Counted from the first letter of the stretch, positions 29,456-37,785 are shown. The stretch: DNA of 37,785 nt from Opitutaceae bacterium (GCA_019455245.1 JACFMR010000031.1:1-37785), one strand, 5' to 3'. Numbers and translations: made by a program. The notes: generated by a model not told the origin, from the sequence alone.

Positions 29456-31225
29456 ATGACTCAATATCTCCCCTTTTCCATGTCGTCTCCCGCCAGTACG
29501 CCCCCGACCTACGTCATCGGCCATAAAAACCCGGATGCCGATGCCATCTGCTCGGCGATCGCCTACGCCGCCTTCAAGACCCAACGCGGCGAGCCCGGTT
29601 ATGTCGCCGCGCGCTGTGGCAATACCAACGCCCGGATCGACACCATCCTCCAGCGTTTCAACCAGCCGCTGCCGCTGTATTTGAGTGATGTCAGCCCCCG
29701 CGTCCGCGACCTGATGATCACCGATGTGGTGCACACCCATGACGGTGCCACCTGCGCCGAGGCGCTTGAGATCATGGACCGGCACAGCGTGAGCGTGCTG
29801 CCGGTCGTCAACGACGACCGGCGGGTCCTGGGCACGGTGTCACTAGCCCAGATGGGCGGATTCTTTGTGCCGCACATCAACGACCCGCGCCGCATGCGCT
29901 TGGTGCGCACAAGCCTCAGCCGCATTGTGCGCTCCCTGAAGGCTGAGTTCCTGCACGCCGTCGAGGAAACCCGGCTGGAAGAACTCAACGTCCGCATCGG
30001 CGCGATGGACATCCGCACGTTTTGGAAGATTTCCGAGCGCGAGAACCTGCCCCCGGCCCAATCGATCGTCATCGTCGGCGATCGGCCCGAGGTGCAGATG
30101 CGTTCCATCGAGATCGGCATCCGCGCCCTCATCATCAGCGGCGGCCTGCCGGTGGATCCGGCCGTGCTGGAGCTTGCCCGCACCCACCGGGTCAGCGTGA
30201 TTTCCAGCCCGCACGACACCGCCACCACCGCCTGGGTGGTGCGCACCGCCTCCACCCTCGATCGCGTCATCGATCGTGACATTCCCTCCGTCAATGCCGA
30301 CGTCCGCATTGCCGATGTGCGCAAGCGCTTCGGTCCCGCGTCGCAGCACGCGCTGCTGGTTACCGACGAGGCCGACATCCTCCAGGGCATCCTGACCAAG
30401 AGCGATCTGCTCAAGCCCGTCGAAACCCGCCTCGTGCTGGTTGACCACAACGAGATGACCCAGGCCGTCAACGGCGCCGACGAGGTGAACATCGCGGAGA
30501 TCATCGACCACCACCGGCTGGGCGCCCTGAACACCCAGCAGCCCATCCTGTTCATCAACGAGCCCGTGGGCTCGACCTGCACCATCGTCGCCGATCTCTT
30601 CCGCCGGGAAGGCATGAGCCCGACGCCGGAACTCGCCGGCATCATGATGTCCGGCCTGATTTCCGACACCCTCCACCTCAACAGCCCGACAACCACGCCC
30701 AAGGACGGCGCGGTCCTCACCTGGCTCGCCGGCATTGCGGGCATCGATTCCCGCCGATTGGCCGACGAAATTTTCAGCTCGGGCTCGGTGATTCTCGCCA
30801 ACCCCGCCGACAAGGTCGTGCGCTCCGACTTCAAAATCTACGACGAGGAAGGCGTGCGTTACTCGGTCTCGCAGGTTGAGGAACTTGGATTCGGCAACTT
30901 CTGGCAGCACGCCAAGGCCATCACCCAGGCGCTCCAGGACCTGCGCAACGAGGAACAACTGGCGTTCGTCTGCCTGCTCGTCACCGACATCAACACCCAG
31001 AACTCCCTTCTCCTGGCCAAGGGCGATCCCGGCTTCATCAGCCGCATCTCCTATCCGCACATTGAGCAGGACGAGATCTTCGACCTGCCCGGCATTGTCA
31101 GCCGCAAGAAGCAGCTCATTCCCTACCTCGGCACGCTGCTTCGCGAAATGGCCGCGGATGGAGCCATGCCCGGCAACTCCACCGCACCCTTTCCCCGCTC
31201 CAAGCGGAAAGGGGCCTCCGTTTGA
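29456..31225 (+). CDS. ppaC: Family II (manganese-dependent) inorganic pyrophosphatase with CBS-DRTGG-CBS insert
   Basis: Hydrolyses pyrophosphate to phosphate in the cytoplasm. The DHH domain shows VIGHKNPDADAICSA (metal ligands H23, D27, D29), LVDHNEMTQ, IIDHHRLG (351-353) and GLISDTLHLNSPTTTPKD. A DHHA2 C-terminal domain follows. Between the first motif and the DHH core lies a regulatory insert: CBS 1 (about 85-135, TDVVHTHDGATCAEALEIMD), a DRTGG-like domain (about 203-265) and CBS 2 (about 277-320, GILTKSDLL). CBS-containing family II enzymes are regulated by adenine nucleotides, as known for clostridial members. At 589 residues it is longer than simple PpaC (about 310) because of this insert. 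Start 29456; 29480 (MSSPAS) is equally possible, as neither has a clear ribosome site. Confidence 0.93.
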   Translation: MTQYLPFSMSSPASTPPTYVIGHKNPDADAICSAIAYAAFKTQRGEPGYVAARCGNTNARIDTILQRFNQPLPLYLSDVSPRVRDLMITDVVHTHDGATCAEALEIMDRHSVSVLPVVNDDRRVLGTVSLAQMGGFFVPHINDPRRMRLVRTSLSRIVRSLKAEFLHAVEETRLEELNVRIGAMDIRTFWKISERENLPPAQSIVIVGDRPEVQMRSIEIGIRALIISGGLPVDPAVLELARTHRVSVISSPHDTATTAWVVRTASTLDRVIDRDIPSVNADVRIADVRKRFGPASQHALLVTDEADILQGILTKSDLLKPVETRLVLVDHNEMTQAVNGADEVNIAEIIDHHRLGALNTQQPILFINEPVGSTCTIVADLFRREGMSPTPELAGIMMSGLISDTLHLNSPTTTPKDGAVLTWLAGIAGIDSRRLADEIFSSGSVILANPADKVVRSDFKIYDEEGVRYSVSQVEELGFGNFWQHAKAITQALQDLRNEEQLAFVCLLVTDINTQNSLLLAKGDPGFISRISYPHIEQDEIFDLPGIVSRKKQLIPYLGTLLREMAADGAMPGNSTAPFPRSKRKGASV

Positions 31226-31256
31226 GGCCATCGTAATCGCCGTCGACCATTCCATC

Positions 31257-33035
31257 ATGTCCGATCCACTCCCTCCCGACACGCCGCCCAGCGACTTCAT
31301 CCGCGACATCGTCGCCCAACACGTCGCGGAAAACCGCTACCCCGGCGGCATCGTCACACGCTTCCCGCCGGAGCCCAACGGCTATCTGCACCTGGGCCAT
31401 GCCCGGGCCATCTGTCTCAACTTTGGCATCGCCCGCGAATACCGGGGCCGGTGCAACCTGCGCTTTGACGACACCAATCCCGTCAAGGAAGACCTTGAGT
31501 ATGTCGAAGCCATCACGGCTGACATCAAGTGGCTGATCGCCGGCTGGGCGGACCACTGTCTGGGCGTGAAGGCCAAGGGCGACCTGCCCAACGCGCAGAC
31601 GCTCGACGGCCAGCGCGACTATTATGCCGCGCCGGCGGCCGCAGGTGCGACCGCCACCGAACCGTTTTTCGCCTCGGACTATTTTGAGCCGCTCTACCAA
31701 TTCGCGCTCGAACTCATCAAACGCGGCAAAGCCTACGTCTGCGATTTGAGCCCGGAAGACACCGATCTTTACCGGGGGGCACCCGATAAACCCGGCAAGG
31801 ACAGCCCCTGGCGCAACCGCCCGGTCGAGGAAAATCTCGATTTGTTCCAGCGCATGCGCGCCGGGGAGTTCCCCGACGGCACCCGCTCGCTCCGTGCGAA
31901 GATCGACATGGCCTCGCCCAACGTCTGGCTGCGCGATCCCCTGCTCTATCGCATCCGCCACGTCGCGCATCATCATGCCGGCGACAGCTGGTGCATCTAT
32001 CCGCTCTACGACTATGCGCACTGCCTCAGCGATTATCTCGAAGGCGTGACGCACAGCCTGTGTTCGCTGGAATTCGTGGTGCACCGTCCGCTTTACGACT
32101 GGGTCCTCGAGGCGCTCGGCCTGCCGCGCCCCCTGCCGCACCAATACGAGTTTTCCAAACTCATCCCGTCCTACACCCTCATGAGCAAACGCAACCTCCT
32201 GCGGCTCGTGCAGGAAAAAGTCGTGAGCGGTTGGGACGATCCGCGGATGCCCACGCTGGCCGGTCTGCGCCGCCGTGGCATCACCGCCCCGGCGCTGCGC
32301 CGCTTTGTCATCGGCACCGGCATCACCACCTACGAAGGCACCGTCGACATCGCGGTGATGGAGCATGTCGTGCGCGATGAACTGAACCGCACCGCCGCCC
32401 GCCGGCTGGCGGTCCTGCGGCCGCTCAAGCTCGTGCTCACCAACATCGCCCCCGGCGACGTTGTACCCTGTCAGGCCACCAACAACCCGCAGGACGAAAA
32501 TCCCACCACCCGCAGCATCAACCTCACCCGCGAGGTTTTCATCGAGGAGGACGATTTCGCCGAGGTGCCGCCGCCCAAGTATTTCCGGCTCAAGCCCGGC
32601 GGCGAAGTGCGCCTGAAATACGCCTGTATCATCCAACTTGACGAGATCGTGAAGGATACCGCCGGCGCCATCACGGAACTGCGCTGCACCGCCCAACTCG
32701 ACACGCGCGCCGGCGAGCCCAATTCCGCCAAGAAGGTCAAGGGCACCATCCACTGGGTCAGCGCACCGGAATCGGTCGCGGCCGAAGTGCGCCTGTATGA
32801 CCGCCTGTTCACGGTACCAGAACCGGGCGCCGAGGCGGATTTCTTCAAGGTCATCAATCCGCACTCGCTGGACGTCGTCCGGGCGCGGCTCGAACCCGCC
32901 CTGGCCGCCGCCCAACCCGGCGAAAGTTTCCAGTTCGAACGCCTCGGCTACTTCACGCCCGATGCCGTGGATTCAAAGCCGGGCGCACCCGTCTTCAACC
33001 GCACCATCACCCTGCGCGATACCTGGGCCAAGTAA
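31257..33035 (+). CDS. glnS: Glutaminyl-tRNA synthetase
   Basis: Attaches glutamine to tRNA-Gln. Class I signatures are present: FPPEPNGYLHLGHARAICLN (HIGH-type HLGH, 45-48), RFDDTNPVKED and TLMSKRNL (MSK at 309-311). The C-terminal part forms the two anticodon-binding beta-barrels (VPCQATNNPQDENPTTRSIN, then YFRLKPGGEVRLKYA). At 592 residues it is longer than E. coli GlnRS (554). Part of the difference is an insert of about 39 residues (98-136, ADHCLGVKAKGDLPNAQTLD and a Pro/Ala stretch) before FFASDYFEPLY. Start: ATG giving MSDPLPPDTPPSDFIRDIV, 31 bases after the pyrophosphatase stop. It converges with gltX, with 15 bases between stops. GlnRS suggests direct charging of tRNA-Gln in this organism. 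Confidence 0.95.
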   Translation: MSDPLPPDTPPSDFIRDIVAQHVAENRYPGGIVTRFPPEPNGYLHLGHARAICLNFGIAREYRGRCNLRFDDTNPVKEDLEYVEAITADIKWLIAGWADHCLGVKAKGDLPNAQTLDGQRDYYAAPAAAGATATEPFFASDYFEPLYQFALELIKRGKAYVCDLSPEDTDLYRGAPDKPGKDSPWRNRPVEENLDLFQRMRAGEFPDGTRSLRAKIDMASPNVWLRDPLLYRIRHVAHHHAGDSWCIYPLYDYAHCLSDYLEGVTHSLCSLEFVVHRPLYDWVLEALGLPRPLPHQYEFSKLIPSYTLMSKRNLLRLVQEKVVSGWDDPRMPTLAGLRRRGITAPALRRFVIGTGITTYEGTVDIAVMEHVVRDELNRTAARRLAVLRPLKLVLTNIAPGDVVPCQATNNPQDENPTTRSINLTREVFIEEDDFAEVPPPKYFRLKPGGEVRLKYACIIQLDEIVKDTAGAITELRCTAQLDTRAGEPNSAKKVKGTIHWVSAPESVAAEVRLYDRLFTVPEPGAEADFFKVINPHSLDVVRARLEPALAAAQPGESFQFERLGYFTPDAVDSKPGAPVFNRTITLRDTWAK

Positions 33036-33050
33036 GCCGATCCTATCGAC

Positions 33051-34427
33051 TCAGATGGCCGCCGCCAGTTTGGTCAGACGTCGGCCGGTACGCTCCCGGC
33101 CGAGCACCCGCATGATCCCGGTGATGCTCGGACCGACGTTCGTACCGGTCAGCGCGAGACGTGCGACTGATTGATAGGCGCCGAACCCCTGGCCGTTGGT
33201 TTCGGCCACGGCCTTGATCGCGTTTTCAATCGCCTCATCGCTGCTGAAATCCATGGCCGCCAGCGCGGCGATGAGTTCGTTGAGACGCGTCTTGGGCTCA
33301 CCCTTCCCCAGCACCTTGGCCTTCACCTTTTCATCCATCGGGAAATCCTCGGTGAAAAAGTAAACCGTGTAGGCGGGCAATTCCTCGATGCCCTTGATCT
33401 TCGGCTGACTGAGCAGCATGACCTCGCGAAAATACGTCGCGTCCGCCGCCAGCGCCGGACTGTCGCCCGCCTGGCTGTCGAAAAAGGTGCGCGCCCGCGC
33501 CACAAACTCGTCCGCCGGCAGTTCCAGCAGATAGAGCATGTTCATGTGCGCGAGTTTCTTGTCGTCGAAACGCGCGTTGCTCTGGTTCACCCCGGGCAGG
33601 TCGAACAGCCGGACAATCTCGTCCAGCGGCATCTTCTCCCGGTCGTCGCCGGGATTCCAGCCCAGCAGGCTGAGAAAGTTGACCAGCGCTTCGGCAATGT
33701 AACCGCGGCGCTGATACTCCTCGACCAACGCCCCCTGGTCACGCTTGGACATCTTGCCCGGGCCGTTCTGCTTCAGGATCAGTGGAATGTGCGCAAACTC
33801 GGGCACCGGCGCGCCAAACGCCTTGAACAGTTCCACGTGCTTGCTCGCGTTGGACAGGTGATCCTCGCCGCGAATCACGTGGGTGATCCGCATGGTGATG
33901 TCATCAACCACGTTGACGAAGTGAAACACCGGGTTGCCATCGGAGCGCACGATCACGAAATCCTCGTCCTCGGTGCGTTCGACCCGGCCGCGGATGCGGT
34001 CCTCGATGACCGTCGGCGCGGTCTTCACCTTGGTCACGGTTTTCTGGCGATGGTCGTCATAGACCTCATGCCGGTCGCCCAGCAGTTTGAACCAGATGGC
34101 CCCGTCCTTCTCATACGCCCGGCCGCCATCGAGCAGCCGTTGCAAATATTCGCGATATATGGCGTCGCGCTCGCTTTGCCGGTACGGGCCGAAATCGCCG
34201 CCGATCTTCGGGCCTTCGTCCCAGTTCAGCCCGAGCCACGTCAGGCTGTCGTAAATCACGTTCAGAAACTCCTCGCTGTTGCGCGCCTTGTCGGTGTCCT
34301 CGATGCGGAGGATGAACTTGCCGCCCGTGTGCCGGGCATAAAGCCAGTTGAACAGGGCCGTGCGGGCGCTGCCGATGTGAAAGAAACCCGTGGGACTGGG
34401 TGCGAATCGAACGCGAACGGATGACAT
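33051..34427 (-). CDS. gltX: Glutamyl-tRNA synthetase
   Basis: Attaches glutamate to tRNA-Glu. A class I synthetase of 458 residues with [20 protein letters not shown] (HIGS at 17-20), [33 protein letters not shown] and [14 protein letters not shown] (KMSKR at 225-229). The C-terminal helical anticodon-binding domain is typical of bacterial GltX. Length is normal (E. coli 471). The start [14 protein letters not shown] is standard. It is divergent from the M14 peptidase gene and convergent with glnS. Having both GluRS and GlnRS side by side is unusual as an arrangement. Confidence 0.96.
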   Translation of the reverse strand: MSSVRVRFAPSPTGFFHIGSARTALFNWLYARHTGGKFILRIEDTDKARNSEEFLNVIYDSLTWLGLNWDEGPKIGGDFGPYRQSERDAIYREYLQRLLDGGRAYEKDGAIWFKLLGDRHEVYDDHRQKTVTKVKTAPTVIEDRIRGRVERTEDEDFVIVRSDGNPVFHFVNVVDDITMRITHVIRGEDHLSNASKHVELFKAFGAPVPEFAHIPLILKQNGPGKMSKRDQGALVEEYQRRGYIAEALVNFLSLLGWNPGDDREKMPLDEIVRLFDLPGVNQSNARFDDKKLAHMNMLYLLELPADEFVARARTFFDSQAGDSPALAADATYFREVMLLSQPKIKGIEELPAYTVYFFTEDFPMDEKVKAKVLGKGEPKTRLNELIAALAAMDFSSDEAIENAIKAVAETNGQGFGAYQSVARLALTGTNVGPSITGIMRVLGRERTGRRLTKLAAAI

Positions 34428-34484
34428 GATGAAAATGGCACTAAACCTGATTTGCAGAATGGTTCCAAGTCGCGAATGTCAGGC

Positions 34485-35246
34485 ATGGTCAATCCCCTGC
34501 CCCGGACACCGCTCGATGTCGCCCGTCTGCTGGCACAATTCCGTACCCATGCCACCAAGGCCGGATTTCGCATCGAGGATTACGGCCGGGCGGACGCCTT
34601 TCCTTTGCTGGCGTTGACCCGCCGGGTTGCGGGCATCAAGCCCCGCATTTATCTCTCCGCCGGCATCCACGGCGATGAACCGGCCCCGCCGCTGGCGTTG
34701 CTGGAACTGCTGCAGGCCGGCTGCTTTGATGACCGGGCCACGTGGTTTCTCTGTCCGGTCCTGAATCCCATCGGTCTGCAAAATGGCCACCGGGAGGACG
34801 CCGCCCAACGCGATCTCAACCGCGACTATCAGGACCGTCACACGCCGGAAGTCCGGCAGCACACCGCGTGGCTGGAGCGGCAGCCGCCCTTCGATCTCAC
34901 GCTCTGTTTGCATGAGGACTGGGAGTCCCACGGTTTTTATCTTTATGAGCTCAACCCCGAATCCCGCCCCGGTCTGGCCGACGCCATGATCGACGCGGTC
35001 CGAGAGGTCATGCCCATCGAATCCGCCGACGTCATCGATGGCCGCAAGGCCGACGCCCCCGGAATCATTCGTCCGGTCAGCGATCCCCTGCTGCGCCAAA
35101 ACTGGCCGGAGGCCATCTACCTGCGACATTTCCACACCACGCTCAGTTACACCTTGGAAACGCCCTCCGCTCTGCCGCTGGAAACCCGGGTGGCCGCCAT
35201 GCGGCTCGCTGTTACCACCGCCCTCAAACACACAGCCCGTTGCTGA
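34485..35246 (+). CDS. M14-type zinc peptidase / aspartoacylase-like protein
   Basis: A 253-residue zinc hydrolase of the M14 carboxypeptidase / succinylglutamate desuccinylase superfamily. Seen: zinc ligands H62 and E65 in SAGIHGDEPAPPLALL, DLNRDYQDRHTPEV, third ligand H143 in LCLHEDWESHG, and the likely catalytic glutamate E225 in LSYTLETPSAL. Length is short for secreted carboxypeptidases and no signal peptide is visible, so a cytoplasmic peptidase or amidase (for example cell-wall peptide recycling) is plausible but unproven. ATGs at 34476 and 34485 are both possible. The last 23 bases overlap the end of the convergent pseudouridine synthase gene. Confidence 0.82.
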   Translation: MVNPLPRTPLDVARLLAQFRTHATKAGFRIEDYGRADAFPLLALTRRVAGIKPRIYLSAGIHGDEPAPPLALLELLQAGCFDDRATWFLCPVLNPIGLQNGHREDAAQRDLNRDYQDRHTPEVRQHTAWLERQPPFDLTLCLHEDWESHGFYLYELNPESRPGLADAMIDAVREVMPIESADVIDGRKADAPGIIRPVSDPLLRQNWPEAIYLRHFHTTLSYTLETPSALPLETRVAAMRLAVTTALKHTARC

Positions 35247-36030
35247 TGCAAAATTCCCGCATGTCCCCGGGCATAGGCGCCACAAAGACCGCCGGCGCCC
35301 CGGCCGCCGTCAGGTCGATCTCACTGCAATGCAGGGCCTGTCGGGGCAGCAGGAGTTTCTTGGCCATGCTTTCCGTCCAGCCGTGGTCGATGAAATCGAG
35401 ATACAGCCGGTCATCCGGTCCGTAGATTTTGTCGCCGACCAACGCATACCCCAGCCACAGGGCGTGGGCGCGGATCTGGTGCTTTCTGCCGGTCTCGGTG
35501 ACAACGCGTGCCAGGGTGAAATCTGCCGTGCACGCCATTGGTGTAAAATGTGTGACCGCCTGCGCTCCATCCGGCCGCACGGTGGTCTTCACATACACCG
35601 GGCTCGATGTGTCATCGCCCAACGGTTGGTCCACGGTCACCGGTTCACGCAGCTCGCCGCTCAGGATGGCCTCATACGCCTTGGCCACGCGCCGCTGTTG
35701 CATGGCCATTTGCAGGCGTCTGGCCATGTCCGCATCCTTCGCCAGCACCACCACGCCGCTCGTCTCCCGGTCGAGTCTGAACACGAGGTGCATGGTCGGC
35801 AGTCCGGTGTATTCGCGGGCCGCCCCGACCAAGCTCGACCAAGGACCGGCCTTGGACGGATGGCAGACCACATCCCCGGGTTTGTTCAGCACCAACAGGC
35901 GTTCATCCTCATGCAGGATCCAACCGGTCAATTCCTCGCGCCGGATCAGGCGGGCGTGTTCCGGTCGGGGCGGACGTGGCGGCCACGCGCAGGCCTTGTG
36001 GCGAAAATCGCCCGTCGGCTCCTCGCTCAC
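35224..36030 (-). CDS. RluA-family pseudouridine synthase without S4 domain
   Basis: An RNA pseudouridine synthase of 268 residues. Motifs: WILHEDERLLVLNKPGDVVC (substrate-strand), the catalytic [17 protein letters not shown] with D87, AKAYEAILSG, VVTETGRKHQIRAHALWLG and GDKIYGPDDRLYLDF. It lacks an N-terminal S4 domain, as in RluA and TruC-type enzymes, so the target RNA is unknown. It starts at a GTG (VSEEPTGDF), which overlaps the stop of the upstream SDR gene as GTGA, indicating translational coupling. The long frame upstream of this GTG is shadow. The 3' end overlaps the M14 gene by 23 bases. Confidence 0.85.
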   Translation of the reverse strand: MSEEPTGDFRHKACAWPPRPPRPEHARLIRREELTGWILHEDERLLVLNKPGDVVCHPSKAGPWSSLVGAAREYTGLPTMHLVFRLDRETSGVVVLAKDADMARRLQMAMQQRRVAKAYEAILSGELREPVTVDQPLGDDTSSPVYVKTTVRPDGAQAVTHFTPMACTADFTLARVVTETGRKHQIRAHALWLGYALVGDKIYGPDDRLYLDFIDHGWTESMAKKLLLPRQALHCSEIDLTAAGAPAVFVAPMPGDMREFCISNGLCV

Positions 36031-36854
36031 GCGCCGCCTCCCGCCTGCTTCAAGCGGAATCTGGCCAAAACGCGCGCGGCAAGCCATGCCGCCCAGGTCT
36101 TCGGCAATTTGGTGACCAACGCCGCGCCGAGCTTGTTTTTCCAGCCGGTGACCACCACCGCGCGGCCCTTGGTCAAGGCCGCGAGCGCCGTCATGACCAC
36201 GGTCTCGCTGTCCATGCTCAGCGCATCCGCCACACTGCCGGGTTGCAGCCCGGCCCGCCGGAAAAACTCCGTGGCGGTCGGCCCCGGACAAAGGGCCAGT
36301 ACCGGCACGCCTTCGCGCCTGATTTCCTGATCCAAGGCCAGGCTCCAGTGCAGCACGAAGGCCTTCGTCGCACCGTAAACGGACATATAAGCCGTGGGTT
36401 GAAACGCGGCGGTAGAAGCCACATTTATAATCGCACCTCCGCGCTGCTTGAGCACGGGCAACAGCCCCGCGGTGAGTTCCACCACGGCCCGCACATTGAG
36501 GTCGATCATGCCGGCCTGATGCGTTGCGGAAGGTGCTGGAAAATAACCATAACCGCCAAATCCGCTGTTGTTGATCAGCAGTACCTTTCCGGCCGGCACC
36601 TCGCGCTGTAGCCACGCCAAAATCACCGGCAGCGCGCCGGCCACCGCCATGGGTTCAGCCAGGTCAATGGCATGATGGCACAGCTTAAGCCCGGCTGATT
36701 TGATTCCGGGACTCCGGCGCGAGAGGTTGCAAAAGCAAAGGTCCGGGTTCAGGGTATGCAGCACCCCGATGAACGATTTTCCAATACCGGAAGATCCCCC
36801 CGTAACGATGACGGCAGCGAATGATTCGAATGCGTTTTGCAACGGGGGTGGCAT
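36027..36854 (-). CDS. Short-chain dehydrogenase/reductase (DltE-like)
   Basis: A 275-residue SDR with cofactor loop VIVTGGSSGIGKSF (TGGSSGIG, 18-25), INNSGFGGYG (95-98), NVASTAAFQPTAYMSVYGAT with catalytic S147, Y160 and K164, and LALCPGPTATEF. The SGFGGYG and CPGPTATEF forms resemble the DltE/YbbO-like group, which lacks a defined general substrate. Start: ATG giving MPPPLQNAFE. A more upstream ATG at 36947 would add a hydrophobic stretch (SSWLFCLFILLPMFWV), but it is less likely since it overlaps the divergent hpf start region. The stop overlaps the next gene (GTGA). It has no apparent functional link to a pseudouridine synthase. Confidence 0.86.
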   Translation of the reverse strand: MPPPLQNAFESFAAVIVTGGSSGIGKSFIGVLHTLNPDLCFCNLSRRSPGIKSAGLKLCHHAIDLAEPMAVAGALPVILAWLQREVPAGKVLLINNSGFGGYGYFPAPSATHQAGMIDLNVRAVVELTAGLLPVLKQRGGAIINVASTAAFQPTAYMSVYGATKAFVLHWSLALDQEIRREGVPVLALCPGPTATEFFRRAGLQPGSVADALSMDSETVVMTALAALTKGRAVVVTGWKNKLGAALVTKLPKTWAAWLAARVLARFRLKQAGGGA

Positions 36855-36906
36855 GGCGGCGAGGGACACTGCTTTCCTGTCAGCAACCCAAAACATAGGC
36901 AGCAAT

Positions 36907-37281
36907 ATGAACAGACAAAACAACCACGAACTGATCGTATCCGGCATTCACCTCGAGTTGACCCCTTCGCTGAAGACCTACGTACAGGAGAAAACGGACC
37001 GATTGTTTCGTCATGAGGAGCGCATCGTGCGCATCCGCGTGGAGCTGGAATACGACGGCAAAGTCGATGTCGCCAGCCGGTTCAAGGCCAAGGGCCACAT
37101 CCTCATCAACGGCCCCGACATGAATGCGATTGTCTCTTCCGACGAGTGCCACAAGGCCGTTTCCCTGTTGACCGACAAGCTCGACCGCATGCTGCGGCGG
37201 CGCTCCCGGCTCCTGAAGGAAAAGCGCAATCATCCGCATTCCATCGAATTCAACGACGTGCTGCTGCCCAAGACCGCCTGA
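36907..37281 (+). CDS. hpf: Ribosome hibernation promoting factor (short HPF/RaiA type)
   Basis: A 124-residue member of the ribosome-associated inhibitor family that binds the 30S decoding region in stationary phase. Seen: LIVSGIHLELTPSLKTYVQE, LFRHEERIVRIRVELEY, VASRFKAKGHILINGPDMNA and SDECHKAVSLLTDKLDRMLR, which follow the known beta-alpha-beta pattern. The C-terminal dimerisation domain of long HPF is absent. Start: ATG at 36907 (MNRQNNHELIVSG). It is divergent from the SDR gene and ends before a strong intrinsic terminator, so it is probably monocistronic. Confidence 0.92.
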   Translation: MNRQNNHELIVSGIHLELTPSLKTYVQEKTDRLFRHEERIVRIRVELEYDGKVDVASRFKAKGHILINGPDMNAIVSSDECHKAVSLLTDKLDRMLRRRSRLLKEKRNHPHSIEFNDVLLPKTA

Positions 37282-37308
37282 CCACAGCACCGCCCGTTTG
37301 CGTTCACG

Positions 37309-37338
37309 GAAAACCCACCACCCGGTGGGTTTTCTTGC
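37309..37338 (+). terminator. Rho-independent terminator after hpf
   Basis: A 10-bp stem (GAAAACCCAC / GTGGGTTTTC) with loop CACCCG is followed by TTGCTT. The stem's own A-tract and T-tract can also act on the opposite strand. It lies 27 bases past the hpf stop. Confidence 0.85.
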
Positions 37339-37369
37339 TTACCACCGGACAGACCGCTCTGCTGCGGCC

Positions 37370-37785
37370 ATGATTGGTGACGTCCACTGGACCACTCCCG
37401 GCCGCAACTCCCTCGATTCCCTGCCCCTCGGCAATGGCGACATTGCCGCCAATGTCTGGACCGAGCCGTCGGGCGATATCGCCCTGTATCTCGCCAAAAA
37501 CGACGCGTGGGATCACCTCGGCCGCCTGGTCAAGATCGGCCGGGTGCGCTTGTCCTGCACGCCACATCTCCTTGCCGGCGAAACGTTCGAACAAAAGCTC
37601 TCGCTCGCCGATGCCAGCATCAGCCTCACCAACGGTCGCACCACCGTGCGTCTGTGGTGCGATGCCCATCACCCCCGCCTGATCATCGAATGCGAAAGCG
37701 ACGGGCCGGTCGACTTGCAGGTTTCACTGGACCGCTGGCGCGAGGAGCCGCGCGAGTTGCGCGGCCGGGAAATTCATGCGGCCAC
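37370..37785 (+). CDS. DUF5703-type N-terminal domain protein (3' end outside window)
   Basis: An open frame from ATG 37370 to the right edge, 138 codons with no stop. The sequence VHWTTPGRNSLDSLPLGNGD, AANVWTEPSGDIALYLAKND and AWDHLGRLVKIGRVRL matches my recollection of the DUF5703 N-terminal beta-sandwich. That domain is found in large proteins of Verrucomicrobiota and Bacteroidota that are often linked to glycoside-hydrolase-like (six-hairpin) domains. No signal peptide is visible at this start, so the product may be cytoplasmic or the start could be upstream. The catalytic half lies beyond the window, so the function cannot be stated. It is downstream of the hpf terminator and likely begins a new transcription unit. 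Confidence 0.72.
   Translation, partial: MIGDVHWTTPGRNSLDSLPLGNGDIAANVWTEPSGDIALYLAKNDAWDHLGRLVKIGRVRLSCTPHLLAGETFEQKLSLADASISLTNGRTTVRLWCDAHHPRLIIECESDGPVDLQVSLDRWREEPRELRGREIHAA

Noticed and set aside
29843..32915. Two long minus-strand frames opposite the pyrophosphatase and glnS
   Set aside because: Both are antisense to genes with complete signature motifs and have no motif of their own.
34385..34415. Sequence like a tRNA T-arm (GTTCGATTCGCACCC on the minus strand)
   Set aside because: It encodes the start of gltX ([11 protein letters not shown]); no acceptor, D or anticodon arm can be drawn around it.

Overview
The window looks like chromosomal DNA from a GC-rich, Gram-negative member of the Verrucomicrobiota, probably near Opitutaceae. 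This assignment is inferred from gene content: a lipid A kinase (LpxK), ExbB/ExbD, a propeller/Y_Y_Y hybrid histidine kinase, a prepilin-like secretion protein, a DUF5703 protein and an McsA-McsB-ClpC operon. No rRNA, tRNA, CRISPR array, insertion sequence or phage gene was recognised. Coding density is very high, no gene-free stretch exceeds 150 bases, and few starts have a clear Shine-Dalgarno sequence.

Layout. 1-3784 (+): the 3' part of glucose-6-phosphate isomerase, a membrane-anchored coiled-coil protein coupled to a tiny lipoprotein, a terminator, then rsmI and a Ppx/GppA phosphatase. 3792-8095 (-): a tight cluster lpxK, M29 aminopeptidase, adenosine deaminase-like gene, rluD-like gene. 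8174-9268 (+): class V aminotransferase. 9298-11292 (-): a small membrane protein and a secreted Asp-box/VPS10-like propeller. 11384-13606 (+): secreted dipeptidyl peptidase IV. 13617-17392 (-): leuC-leuD followed by exbB-exbD and a short-chain dehydrogenase. 17527-23313 (+): a LysR regulator divergent from leuC, then a 1310-residue hybrid histidine kinase coupled by ATGA overlap to a REC-LuxR response regulator. 23374-28519 (-): ilvE interrupted by an in-frame TAG, then mcsA-mcsB-clpC. 28628-33035 (+): prepilin-like protein, CBS-containing family II pyrophosphatase, glutaminyl-tRNA synthetase. 33051-34427 (-): glutamyl-tRNA synthetase. 34485-35246 (+): M14-type peptidase. 35224-36854 (-): SDR and RluA-type pseudouridine synthase. 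36907-37281 (+): ribosome hibernation factor. 37370-end (+): 5' part of a DUF5703 protein.

Most of the window is housekeeping and central metabolism. The parts that most deserve attention are: (1) a complete protein-arginine phosphorylation and degradation module (McsA, McsB, ClpC) in a Gram-negative background with no CtsR gene beside it. ClpC keeps the two glutamates known to bind phosphoarginine, and a dyad-symmetric candidate operator lies over the predicted mcsA promoter; (2) an ilvE-like aminotransferase split by one amber codon with the frame otherwise intact; (3) a LysR/leuCD divergent pair with a 16-base dyad between them; (4) the coupled propeller kinase and LuxR-type regulator. All functional assignments rest on motifs read by eye; no database search was made.
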